Part shown: piece after piece, positions 42,085 to 51,648 of the stretch | Layout: each line of letters starts with the position of its first letter | Position numbering within the stretch: position 1 is the first letter of the stretch | From: Streptomyces dengpaensis | GTDB lineage: Bacteria; Actinomycetota; Actinomycetes; Streptomycetales; Streptomycetaceae | Reading direction: 5' to 3' | DNA: 64,000 nt | NCBI RefSeq assembly: GCF_002946835.1 | Contig: NZ_CP026652.1 | Location: 1,426,001 to 1,490,000, forward strand | Translations under genes and position numbers: made by a program | The notes under the pieces: model-generated | Told to the model about the DNA's origin: nothing | The model's input: the letters and a program-made list of their open reading frames with translations, nothing else | Database searches by the model: none

Positions 42085-42108
42085 GGGCAATAACCGTATT
42101 ATTGGCCC
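42085..42108. promoter_or_regulatory. A/T-rich inverted repeat upstream of gluA
   Basis: GGGCAATAA-CCGTA-TTATTGGCCC, a near-perfect inverted repeat 90-115 bases upstream of gluA, overlapping the stop of the upstream gene. It could be that gene's terminator or an operator of the glu operon. Confidence 0.45.
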
Positions 42109-42587
42109 GGATCGCCATGTTCCGGCGCACGGGCGCACACCCGCTGCCAGCTCTCCGACGCCTCCGCGTAGACCTCGGACAGCTCGGGGGCGCCGGCCGC
42201 GGCCCAGTCGAGGCCCGCCTGTACGACGTCGATCTCGCGGCCCGAGGCCGGCCGCACCACCGGCCGCCCATTCGGCCACACCTGCCAGGCCGCCCCAGGC
42301 ACCGTACGGATGATGACCGTGCCGAGGTAGAGGCCCGCGTCGTTGCCGAGCCAGGTCAGCTCCTCCGGGTCGTCGCGCCGGCGCGGCAGCAGCTGGTCCA
42401 GGGTCTCCAACGTGCGGGCGGAGTCGTCGAGTCGGAGAGCGGCCGAGGCCGCCCGGCTGCGCAGCAGCTCGCATGCGGAGAGCAGCTCGGCCACTCCCTC
42501 GGGGTCCTGCACGGGCGCGCCCACGACGGACATGCCTTCGGCCGGGCCGTACCGCTTGCGCCAGTCGTCCGTGAACGGGAGCTTCAT
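42099..42587 (-). CDS. Conserved actinomycete protein of unknown function (DUF6278-like)
   Basis: 162 residues from ATG 42587 (MKLPFTDDWRKRYG). No membrane segment or catalytic motif is visible. 'DPEGVAELLSACELLRSRA', 'LDQLLPRRRDDPEELTWLGN' and 'YLGTVIIRTVPGAAWQVWPN' recall a Streptomyces family that I remember as DUF6278. It precedes the glu operon on the same strand. Function unknown. Confidence 0.7.
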   Translation of the reverse strand: MKLPFTDDWRKRYGPAEGMSVVGAPVQDPEGVAELLSACELLRSRAASAALRLDDSARTLETLDQLLPRRRDDPEELTWLGNDAGLYLGTVIIRTVPGAAWQVWPNGRPVVRPASGREIDVVQAGLDWAAAGAPELSEVYAEASESWQRVCARAPEHGDPGQ

Positions 42588-42745
42588 ACGCTGAGGTTCG
42601 CATCCATCCTCCGTCCGGCACCACAGAAGCGCCCGGCGGACGGAATTCAACACCAGTTCACACCAGGAGCGTTGACGTCCCCCACCGGTCTCCCTACTTT
42701 CATCCCGCACCGGTCGGATCACTGCGGATGCAGGAGGGGGCGGCC

Positions 42746-44578
42746 ATGCTCGAGGCAGGACGACGCCGGACGGTCGGAATCGTCGTGGGAGGAGTGGCAC
42801 TCTCCCTCGTCACGGCGGGCGCCCCCACAGTCGCGGCATCTTCCCCGCCGGCACCCCGTACGGAGCCGCTCCCCCTGGAGCGGCTCTTCGACAATACGGC
42901 GGTCAGCGACGACGACCGCCCCTCCGGGGCCGACTTCGACGGCTCGGGCAACTCCCTGTCCACCCAGGACCTGTCCGCCGCGGGCTGGACTCCCGGCCGC
43001 ACGCTCGCGATCGACGGCGCCCGGCTGACCTGGCCCCGGACGGCGGCCGGTGAGCCGGGCGGCGGTCCCGACAACGTACGGGCCGATGGCCAGGCCGTAC
43101 GGCTGCGCGGCCGCGGCGATGCGCTGTCCTTCCTCGTCGCCGGGACCGGGGCGGCCGCCGATGTGCGCGGCACCGGGACCGTGCACTACCGCGACGGCTC
43201 CACCAGCTCCTACACCCTCACCGCCCCCGACTGGCGCACCGGGCCGCTCAGCACCAAGGCCGTCGCCCTCCCCCACGTCAACTCCCCCGACGGGCAACGC
43301 GCCGAGAAGGCGCGGCTGTACGCGGTGGCGGTGCCGGTGGTGCGGGGCCGCGAGATCTCCTCCGTCGTGCTGCCCGACGACCCGGGCACGGGCGCGGATC
43401 TGCACGTCTTCGCGGCAGCCGTCCGCACGCCCGCGGGGGGCTGGACCGGCAGCTGGTCGGCGAGCACCTCCAGTTACGCCGCGGTCGGGCCGTGGACCGA
43501 CCGGACCCTGCGGCTCGTCGTCCACACCAGCGCGGGCGGGCCCGCGGTGCGCGTCCGGCTCGCCAACACCTTCGCCGCCGGGCCGGTACGCATCGGCTCC
43601 GCCTCGGTCGCCGTGCAGGCGGCGGGCGCGGCGGCCGACGGCCCGCCGCGGCGGCTGAGCTTCAACGGGCGGCCCGGGACGGTGATCCCGGCGGGCGCCG
43701 AGGCGTTGGGCGACCCGCTGCCCTTCGCCGTGCCCGCCGGGACGAATCTGCTGGTCAGCATCCATCTGCCGGGGACGGTCACCGCCGCGCCAGTGCACTC
43801 GCGGGCGTACCAGCGCTCGTACGTGAGCGCGCCGGGCAGCGGCGACCGTACGGGCGACAGCGGCGCCGGCCTCTACACCGGCACGATCACCAACTGGCCA
43901 TTCCTGACGGGCGTCGACACGGTCGGCGGGGCCGGGTCCGTGGTCACCCTCGGGGACTCCATCACCGACGGGGACAAGTCGACCGTCGACGGCAACCGTC
44001 GCTGGCCGGACGAGCTGGCGCGGCGGCTCAGCGCCCAGTCGGACGTGCCGCGGTACGGCGTGCTCAACCACGGGATCTCGGCCAACCGCGTCGTCACCGA
44101 CCGCTACCCGGGCGACGGGGTGAGCACGGACATCGGCGGCGTGAGCGCCCAGCACCGGCTGGACCGCGATGTGCTGGCCCAGACCGGGGCCCGTACGGTC
44201 GTGGTCTTCGAAGGCGTCAACGACGTGCTCCGCGGCACCTCGGCGGAGGAGGTGATCGCCGGGCTGCGGTCCATCGCGGACCGGGCGCGGGCCCGTGGGC
44301 TGCGGGTGGTCGGCGCGACGATCGTGCCCTGCGAGGGCTGGAACGGCTGCACGCCGGAGGCCGACGCACGGCGCACGGCGATCAACGCGTTCATCCGGGA
44401 CAACGGCGGCGTCTACGACGCGGTCCTCGATTTCGACGCGGTGGTCCGCGACCCGGAGCGCCCGCAGCGGATGCTGCCCGCGTACGACAGCGGCGACCAT
44501 CTGCACCCCGGGGACGCGGGGCTGCGGGCGATGGCGGAGTCGATCGACCTGACGCGGCTCGTGCCGCGCAGCGGCTAG
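42746..44578 (+). CDS. Secreted SGNH/GDSL hydrolase
   Basis: 610 residues from ATG 42746 (GGAGGGGG upstream). A signal peptide (about 1-32) precedes an N-terminal beta-rich region of about 350 residues. The C-terminal SGNH domain shows block I 'VVTLGDSITDG' (Ser nucleophile), Gly and Asn in 'NHGISANRV' and 'FEGVNDVLRG', and the Asp-His pair in 'SGDHLHPGDAG'. Likely an extracellular esterase or lipase acting on carbohydrate esters or lipids. The gene's stop overlaps, tail to tail, the stop of an exonuclease relic. Confidence 0.9.
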   Translation: MLEAGRRRTVGIVVGGVALSLVTAGAPTVAASSPPAPRTEPLPLERLFDNTAVSDDDRPSGADFDGSGNSLSTQDLSAAGWTPGRTLAIDGARLTWPRTAAGEPGGGPDNVRADGQAVRLRGRGDALSFLVAGTGAAADVRGTGTVHYRDGSTSSYTLTAPDWRTGPLSTKAVALPHVNSPDGQRAEKARLYAVAVPVVRGREISSVVLPDDPGTGADLHVFAAAVRTPAGGWTGSWSASTSSYAAVGPWTDRTLRLVVHTSAGGPAVRVRLANTFAAGPVRIGSASVAVQAAGAAADGPPRRLSFNGRPGTVIPAGAEALGDPLPFAVPAGTNLLVSIHLPGTVTAAPVHSRAYQRSYVSAPGSGDRTGDSGAGLYTGTITNWPFLTGVDTVGGAGSVVTLGDSITDGDKSTVDGNRRWPDELARRLSAQSDVPRYGVLNHGISANRVVTDRYPGDGVSTDIGGVSAQHRLDRDVLAQTGARTVVVFEGVNDVLRGTSAEEVIAGLRSIADRARARGLRVVGATIVPCEGWNGCTPEADARRTAINAFIRDNGGVYDAVLDFDAVVRDPERPQRMLPAYDSGDHLHPGDAGLRAMAESIDLTRLVPRSG

Positions 44579-44700
44579 GAGCTGGGGATGTCCAGGTCGA
44601 CGACGTCCGGCGCGTGGTCCGAGGCGCCCTTGCCCTTGCGCTCCTCGCGGTCCACGTAACTGTCCTTGACCGCACCCGCGAAGGCCGGGTTGCGGTGCGC
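44575..44700 (-). pseudogene. Exonuclease III-like relic, C-terminal 40 residues only
   Basis: The minus strand reads 'NPAFAGAVKDSYVDREERKG' then 'KGASDHAPDVVDLDI' and a TAG. This matches the C-terminus of exodeoxyribonuclease III-type enzymes, including the catalytic 'SDHAP'. Sequence similarity ends at about 44700, where a methyltransferase relic begins on the other strand. Confidence 0.7.
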
Positions 44701-44871
44701 ACCGAGGCCTACGGAGGTGTACCCGTTCGTTGGACGACACACAAATGGCGGCCGGAACAACTGGTGGACCTGATCGAGCGGGCTGGACTGCGCCCGGTCG
44801 CCGAACTTCGGCTCCCTGCGGATGAGCAAAGCGGGCCGGGTTTGGTCGTCATGGCCGAGCAACCCGGCTGA
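44701..44871 (+). pseudogene. SAM-dependent methyltransferase relic, C-terminal end only
   Basis: The plus strand reads 'RTEAYGGVPVRWTTHKW', 'RPEQLVDLIERAGLRPVAEL', then 'GPGLVVMAEQPG' and TGA, the usual C-terminus of Streptomyces class I methyltransferases. The SAM-binding Rossmann part is missing. It is back to back with the exonuclease relic. Confidence 0.68.
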
Positions 44872-45263
44872 GAATCAGGCGTCGGGAGCGACACAGGGTC
44901 CCGTGCCGGGCAAGGCTCCTCCGGACGGTCGCGACGCCGGTTGAAGGTGCTGCCGCTACCAGTCTCAGGCGTGGCGAGCCTACTGAACTACGACCACACA
45001 CCGTCACCGGATTGTTCGTTCTCGCAGAGAACCGGCGATAGTTGAATATGCGAGCCCACCAGTACCAAGGCCGGGACCGGCCCCTGATCTGACACCGCGA
45101 TCAACGAGAAGGGGTGCTGCCAGCCCGCTCAGAGCCGGGTTGGCAGCACCCCCTCCGCACCTGACAACTAGTCAGAATGTGCGTCAAACATCGCCGCGGG
45201 CGTCAGACATGCGTCGAGATATCGCCCGTAACGCCCACAGCGCACACCACCCAAAACCGCAAG
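44872..45263. other. Gene-poor region
   Basis: About 390 bp with lower G+C and no supported coding sequence. It holds one strong hairpin (45111-45152). Its composition differs from the neighbours and it is flanked by relics on both sides, which suggests leftover DNA from past rearrangements. Confidence 0.55.
45111..45152. terminator. Isolated strong hairpin
   Basis: GGGGTGCTGCCA pairs with TGGCAGCACCCC, extended by GCCCG/CGGGT, around a short loop. It has no gene just upstream on either strand, so it may be what remains of a lost gene. Confidence 0.6.
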
Positions 45264-45335
45264 TCAGGAGCCCTTTCCGGCAGGCTCCAGAATCGCCACG
45301 CACTCCACATGATGCGTCACCGGGATCGGGCCGAG
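45264..45335 (-). pseudogene. RNA (uracil-5) methyltransferase-like relic, last 20-25 residues
   Basis: The minus strand reads 'PIPVTHHVECVAILEPAGKG' and a stop. The 'THHVECVA' end is typical of TrmA/RlmD-type RNA methyltransferases. Nothing of the upstream protein remains in frame. Confidence 0.55.
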
Positions 45336-45547
45336 CCTTGCTCCGCCGTACCTGCCACCGCCCCGGCAGCCACCACAGCGTCCCTCGGTCCCGTCGCCCA
45401 CGCTCGGTAATGCTCCTCAGATCGGCAAAAGCGCATGCAGACGACCTCGCGCACGGCACCCCGCGTCTGTCCGGATGGACCGGGATGATCGGAATCATTC
45501 GCCCAGGGACGACGTTGGTGCTCATGGAGCGGAACGGAGGCGGATCG

Positions 45548-46612
45548 ATGCACGGTGAGTACAAGATCCCGGGCGGCAAGCTCGTCGTGGTGGATCTGGA
45601 CGTCGAGGGCGGAGTGCTGCGGCACGCGCGCGTGGCGGGCGATTTCTTCCTCGAACCGGACGAGGCGCTGGACGCCGTCGATCACGCGCTGAACGGCGCC
45701 CCGGCGGACACCGACGCCACGGGCCTGGCCGCCCGCATCGACGCCGCGCTCCCCGAGGGCACGGTCATGTACGGCCTGACCTCGGAGGGAATCGGCATCG
45801 CGGTGCGCCGGGCACTCGCGCGCGCCACCGACTGGACGGACTACGACTGGCAGCTGGTCCACGAGGGTCCGCAGTCCCCGGCGCTGCACATGGCCCTGGA
45901 CGAGGTGCTGACCAGCGAGGTCGCCGCGGGCCGCCGTCCGCCGACCCTGCGGGTGTGGGAGTGGGGCGCTCCGTCCGTGATCATCGGCAGCTTCCAGTCG
46001 CTGCGCAACGAGGTCGACCCCGAGGGCGCCGCGCGCCACGGCATCGAGATCGTGCGCCGGATCTCCGGCGGGGGCGCGATGTTCGTGGAGCCGGGCAACA
46101 CCATCACGTACTCGCTCTCCGTACCCGAGGCCCTCGTCCAGGGGCTTTCCTTCCAGGACAGCTACGCGTATCTCGACGACTGGGTGCTCGGCGCGCTCGG
46201 CGACATGGGGATCAAGGCCTGGTACCAGCCGTTGAACAACATCGCCACAGAACAGGGCAAAATCGCGGGCGCCGCCCAGAAGCGGGTGGTCGGACCCGGC
46301 GGAGGCCCCGGCGCCGTGCTCCATCACGTGACCATGTCGTACGACATCGACGCCGACAAGATGCTCGACGTGCTGCGCATCGGCCGGGAGAAGCTCTCCG
46401 ACAAGGGCACGAAGAGCGCGAAGAAGCGGGTGGATCCACTGCGCCGGCAGACGGGGCTGGCGCGCGAGGCGGTCATCGAGCGCATGATCGACTCGTTCCG
46501 CGGCCGGTACGGGCTGACGGACGGCAAGGTGACGCCGGAGGAGCAGAGCCGGGCGGAGCAGCTGGCGCGAACGAAGTTCGGGTCTCCGGAGTGGACGGCG
46601 CGCGTGCCGTAA
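45548..46612 (+). CDS. Lipoate-protein ligase A family protein with reversed domain order
   Basis: 354 residues from ATG 45548, with GGAGG seven bases upstream. Residues about 1-85 ('MHGEYKIPGGKLVVVDLDVE') look like the accessory (C-terminal) domain of LplA placed first; the catalytic BPL/LplA domain follows ('GPQSPALHMALDEVL', 'VIIGSFQSLRNEVD', 'RRISGGGAMFVEPGNTITYS', 'KIAGAAQKR'). These enzymes attach lipoate or octanoate to E2 or GcvH proteins. In the 212-271 region the lipoyl-AMP lysine is expected in 'QGKIAGAAQ'. Monocistronic, surrounded by relics. Confidence 0.85.
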   Translation: MHGEYKIPGGKLVVVDLDVEGGVLRHARVAGDFFLEPDEALDAVDHALNGAPADTDATGLAARIDAALPEGTVMYGLTSEGIGIAVRRALARATDWTDYDWQLVHEGPQSPALHMALDEVLTSEVAAGRRPPTLRVWEWGAPSVIIGSFQSLRNEVDPEGAARHGIEIVRRISGGGAMFVEPGNTITYSLSVPEALVQGLSFQDSYAYLDDWVLGALGDMGIKAWYQPLNNIATEQGKIAGAAQKRVVGPGGGPGAVLHHVTMSYDIDADKMLDVLRIGREKLSDKGTKSAKKRVDPLRRQTGLAREAVIERMIDSFRGRYGLTDGKVTPEEQSRAEQLARTKFGSPEWTARVP

Positions 46613-46613
46613 C

Positions 46614-46667
46614 CCCGGCGCCCGGCGGACACGACAAGCCCGGTGGACACGACAGGGGGGCGCCGGG
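46614..46667. terminator. Terminator between convergent lipoate ligase and DUF4232 genes
   Basis: CCCGGCGCCC (46614-46623) pairs with GGGCGCCGGG (46658-46667). The loop holds a direct repeat (GGACACGACA twice). Confidence 0.6.
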
Positions 46668-46675
46668 CTCGGTTT

Positions 46676-47302
46676 CTACGACGCGGACGCGGGGACCCAT
46701 GGCGTCGTGCCCAGCGTGTTCTCCGGGCCGATGTCGAGGGGATCGTCCAGGCGTACGGTCGTGACGTCACGCCCCTGTTCCGGCGCGACCCGCAGATACG
46801 TACCGTCCTCGGCCGCCATCCGCCAGTACAGGCCCGCCCGCGCGGTCTCGCCCGGCGCGAGCGTCAGCGGCGAGGGGCCGGGATCGTCCGGCGCCATGAA
46901 CACCTTGTCCGTCCCCTGGACGGTCCGCACGCCGGTGAGCAGGGCGCCCTCCCCGTCGAGGACACTGATGGACGGGTAACCGTTCAGCTCGTACGGCCGT
47001 GTGCCGCAGTTGGTGAGGGTGAGCGTCATGGCGCGCAGTCCCATGGCCGCGTTGACGAGGCCGGTGCCGAAACGCAGGCCGGACGGCGGGCAGCCCTGCG
47101 CCTGCTGGACCGGTACGGACGGCGAGGGCCCGGGGGTCGCCGACACAGGTGGTGGGGCGGCGTGGGTCTGGACCGGGGTGGGGCGGCGTTCGGGGTTGCT
47201 CTCGCGGTCCAGTTCGGCAGAGAGTCCGCATCCGCTCGTGGCCAGCGCCAACACGCAGGCGAGGGCGGCCGGGCGGGTCCACTGGAGGCGTATCGCGATC
47301 AT
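46676..47302 (-). CDS. DUF4232 domain lipoprotein
   Basis: 208 residues from ATG 47302. Lipobox 'ATSGC' (Cys25), a Pro-rich spacer, and a C-terminal DUF4232 beta-sandwich with 'MTLTLTNCGTRPYELNGYPS' and 'LAPGETARAGLYWR'. Abundant in Streptomyces and mycobacteria, exported, function unknown. Confidence 0.85.
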   Translation of the reverse strand: MIAIRLQWTRPAALACVLALATSGCGLSAELDRESNPERRPTPVQTHAAPPPVSATPGPSPSVPVQQAQGCPPSGLRFGTGLVNAAMGLRAMTLTLTNCGTRPYELNGYPSISVLDGEGALLTGVRTVQGTDKVFMAPDDPGPSPLTLAPGETARAGLYWRMAAEDGTYLRVAPEQGRDVTTVRLDDPLDIGPENTLGTTPWVPASAS

Positions 47303-47337
47303 GCGCCGATGATGGCACGGGGTCCCGGCGGACGCCG

Positions 47338-47768
47338 TCACTCCGCGTGCCCGCGCGCTGTCACCAGTCCCGACTCGTAGGCGAACACGACCAGTTCGGC
47401 CCGGTCACGGGCGCACAGCTTCGTCATCGCCCGGCTGATGTGGGTCTTGGCCGTGAAGGGGCTGATGACCATGTGCGCGGCGATCTCCTCGTTGGTGAAG
47501 CCGCGCGCGGCGAGCGCGGTGACCTCGCGTTCGCGGCGCGTGAGGCACTCCAGGCCCGGCGCGGTGGCCCGGTCCGGGGGCCGGGCGACGAACTCCCCGA
47601 TCAGGGTGCGGGTCACGGACGGGGACAGCAGCGCCTCGCCGCCCGCGACGACCTCGATCGCCTGGAGCAGGTCGGCGGGCTCGGTGTCCTTGAGCAGGAA
47701 TCCGCTGGCGCCGGCCCGCAGCGCGTCAAAGACGTACGCGTCCAGGCCGTAGTTGGTGCGCAGGTCGC
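47338..47768 (-). pseudogene. LuxR/NarL-type response regulator relic, 5'-truncated
   Basis: What remains is the end of the receiver domain ('NYGLDAYVFDALRAGASGFL', 'LKDTEPADLLQAIEVVAGGE') and a full LuxR helix-turn-helix ('LTRREREVTALAARGFTNEE', 'SPFTAKTHISRAMTKLCA'). The phospho-acceptor Asp and first half of the receiver are gone; similarity ends at about 47768. No start codon remains for the truncated frame. No partner kinase is present. Confidence 0.82.
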
Positions 47769-48012
47769 GATGGCGTCGCTGTCCGACCCGGCACGCATCC
47801 TCGAGGTCCTCCACGGGTACGCCGACGTGAGCGTGACCCCGGTCGACACGGCCACGGTGTGGGGCCGGGACGCCGCGGACGCCGTCGACTTCATCCTCTC
47901 CCGCACACCCGGGCGGACCGTCTCGCCCGACACACGCGCGGCCCTGGAAGACCCCCTGCGCCCGTACGAGACGGATCGCGGCGTCCGCCTCGGGGCTCGG
48001 TTTGGCTCGTGA
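47769..48012 (+). pseudogene. SAM-dependent methyltransferase relic, C-terminal end only
   Basis: 'SLSDPARILEVLHGYADVSV', 'TPVDTATVWGRDAADAVDFI', 'LSRTPGRTVSPDTRAALEDP' is the C-terminal third of Streptomyces class I methyltransferases. The SAM-binding part is missing. It is back to back with the response-regulator relic. Confidence 0.75.
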
Positions 48013-48181
48013 CAGCGAGGCAGGGCGACGGACGTCATCCCACAGCCCGTCAACAGTGAGCAAGTGTCACCAGACAGGCACAGAGCGAGTTGGCACTTCC
48101 GCCTCACAAGGACTCATGTGACACTGGCGTCCCGTCCGCAGTGCGGACTCCTTCCGCACCATCCCCCACGAGAAGTGCGCC

Positions 48182-48847
48182 GTGCGTTCTCTTCCTATGC
48201 CGCTCGCTCTGACCGCGCGTCTGCTGCCGGTCGCCGTGCTCGCCTCGGCGGGCTGGGCCCTGTCGTCCGGCCCGTTCGCCGCGACCACGACCGCCGAGCG
48301 CAAACCCACGCAAAAGGCCACCGATTCGGCGTCCGCCCCGGCGGCGTCCGCGGCCACCAAGACGTACGCCGCCTCGCCCGAGCCCTGCGACGGCGTGACG
48401 AAGAAGACGGTCGAGTCCCTGGTTCCGGGCGCCAAGACGGCCGGCCAGGAGATCGCGTCGACCGACAAGTCCGTGCGCCGCACCTGCTCCTGGAACGCAC
48501 TGAAGGGGTTCGACTACCGCTGGCTCGACGTCTCGTACGAGATCAAGGAGACGGACGAAGCGGCGCAGAAGTCCTATGAGGACCGCATCGCGGACAAAAG
48601 CGGCGGAGGCGCGGTCCCCGGCCTCGGCGACTCGGCCTACTCCGTCGTGAACCTCACCACCGAGGACAAGCAGCCGACCCGTGAGGGAGTGGTGATCGCC
48701 CGCGCGTCCAACGCGCTGGTGACCATCACATACAACGGCAGTGACTTCGAGACGAAGAAGGCGCCCGGTACGGACGAGATCAACAAGGGCGCCATCAAAG
48801 CCGCCAAGGAAGCGGTGGCCGCGCTGGAGGGCGGTCAGAAGGGCTGA
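48182..48847 (+). CDS. Secreted DUF3558-like protein
   Basis: 221 residues from GTG 48182. N-terminal hydrophobic signal, an Ala/Thr/Ser-rich spacer, then a domain with two Cys ('SPEPCDGVTKKTVESLVPG' and 'RRTCSWNALKGF') as in DUF3558 lipoproteins, though there is no clear lipobox. 'PGLGDSAYSV' is a conserved turn of that family. Exported, function unknown. Confidence 0.7.
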   Translation: MRSLPMPLALTARLLPVAVLASAGWALSSGPFAATTTAERKPTQKATDSASAPAASAATKTYAASPEPCDGVTKKTVESLVPGAKTAGQEIASTDKSVRRTCSWNALKGFDYRWLDVSYEIKETDEAAQKSYEDRIADKSGGGAVPGLGDSAYSVVNLTTEDKQPTREGVVIARASNALVTITYNGSDFETKKAPGTDEINKGAIKAAKEAVAALEGGQKG

Positions 48848-48855
48848 CCGCCCTC
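48827..48855. terminator. Hairpin spanning the stop codon, shared by convergent genes
   Basis: GAGGGCGGTCA (48827-48837) pairs with TGACCGCCCTC (48845-48855) over a 7-base loop; the TGA stop is in the right arm. It lies just before the end of the NCS1 gene on the other strand. Confidence 0.75.
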
Positions 48856-48864
48856 TTCCGCGCG

Positions 48865-50397
<1,533 letters not shown>

Positions 50398-50474
50398 GGG
50401 CAGGCCAATCAGGAGAGGAGTGACGGGAAAGGCGGTGCGGGTGACGCCGTGGGGGATGTGCGGGTGCGGCCAGT

Positions 50475-50500
50475 CCCCTTCCCGGGAGAGCGGGGAGGGG
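50475..50500. terminator. Intra-operon hairpin between LLM and NCS1 genes
   Basis: CCCCTTCCCG (50475-50484) and CGGGGAGGGG (50491-50500) pair with one mismatch. It could reduce read-through from the enzyme genes into the permease gene. Confidence 0.4.
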
Positions 50501-50610
50501 ACGTACCGGAACTCAGGGAGCGTACGGGCAGAACACAGGCGCCGCGGTGGGACGGCACGCGGCGGGCTGGGGGCGGCCGGGAGACAGACCGGCCGCCCCC
50601 AGCAGCACGG

Positions 50611-51630
50611 TCAGCCGTTGACGGCCGGGATGACCGTCAACCCGTACGCGTCGATGGTGGCCTCCTGAGCGTCGTGCATGTCGTACACCGCGAACTGGTC
50701 GACGCCGAGCGCGCGCAGCGCGTTCAGCTTCTCGATGTGCATCTCGGGCGTGCCGATCAGGCAGAAGCGGTCGACGATCTCGTCGGGCACGAACGCGGTG
50801 TCGGGGTTGTCGGCGCGTCCGTGGTGGGAGTAGTCGTAGCCCTCGCGGGCCTTGATGTACTCGGTGAGTTCGTCGGGTACGGCGGCGGAGTGCTCGCCGT
50901 ACTTGGCGACGAGGTCGGCGACGTGGTTGCCGACCATGCCGCCGAACCAGCGGCACTGCTCACGCGCGTGGGCGAGCGCCTCGGGCGAGTCGTCCTCGGT
51001 GATGTACGCGGGCGCGGCCACGCAGATCTTGACGTCCCCAGGGTCACGGCCGGCCTCGACCGCCGCGTTCTTCACGGCCTTGACCATGTACTCGGTCAGA
51101 TAGAGGTCGGCAAGCTGGAGGATGAAGCCGTCGGCCTCCTCGCCGGTCATCTTGAGGGCCTTGGGGCCGTACGCGGCCATCCAGACCGGGAGTTGGGCTC
51201 CGCGCCTGACCCACGGGAACTTGACGACGGTGCCGCCGAGGTCGGCCTCGTCGCCGCGCGCGAGGGCGCGGATGACCTTCATGGCCTCGCTGATCCGCGC
51301 GAGCGTGTTGGGCTTGCGTCCGGCGACGCGCATCGCCGAGTCACCGCGGCCGATGCCGCACACCGTGCGGTTGCCGTACATGTCGTTGAGCGTCGCGAAG
51401 GTGGAGGCGGTGACCTCCCAGGTGCGGGTGCCTGGGTTGGTCACCATCGGGCCGACGGTCAACTTCTCGGTGTTCGCGAGGATCTGACTGTAGATCACAA
51501 AGGGTTCCTGCCACAGCACGGCGGAGTCGAAGGTCCAGCCGTACGTGAAGCCGTTGCCCTCGGCCCGCTGCATCAGCTCGATGACGCGGGAGGCAGGGGG
51601 ATCGGTCTGCAGGACGAGTCCGAAGTCCAT
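50611..51630 (-). CDS. LLM class F420/flavin-dependent oxidoreductase (TIGR03842-like)
   Basis: 339 residues, single luciferase-like TIM barrel: 'MDFGLVLQTDPPASRVIELM', 'YGWTFDSAVLWQEPFVIYSQ', 'VGPMVTNPGTRTWEVTASTF', 'CGIGRGDSAMR'. I recognise it as the TIGR03842 type, predicted to use F420 and commonly placed next to dihydropyrimidinase genes. It may oxidise or reduce a pyrimidine-derived compound; the reaction is not established. Same strand as hydantoinase, 18 bp downstream. Confidence 0.88.
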   Translation of the reverse strand: MDFGLVLQTDPPASRVIELMQRAEGNGFTYGWTFDSAVLWQEPFVIYSQILANTEKLTVGPMVTNPGTRTWEVTASTFATLNDMYGNRTVCGIGRGDSAMRVAGRKPNTLARISEAMKVIRALARGDEADLGGTVVKFPWVRRGAQLPVWMAAYGPKALKMTGEEADGFILQLADLYLTEYMVKAVKNAAVEAGRDPGDVKICVAAPAYITEDDSPEALAHAREQCRWFGGMVGNHVADLVAKYGEHSAAVPDELTEYIKAREGYDYSHHGRADNPDTAFVPDEIVDRFCLIGTPEMHIEKLNALRALGVDQFAVYDMHDAQEATIDAYGLTVIPAVNG

Positions 51631-51648
51631 GGCGCCACTCCTAGTCGC

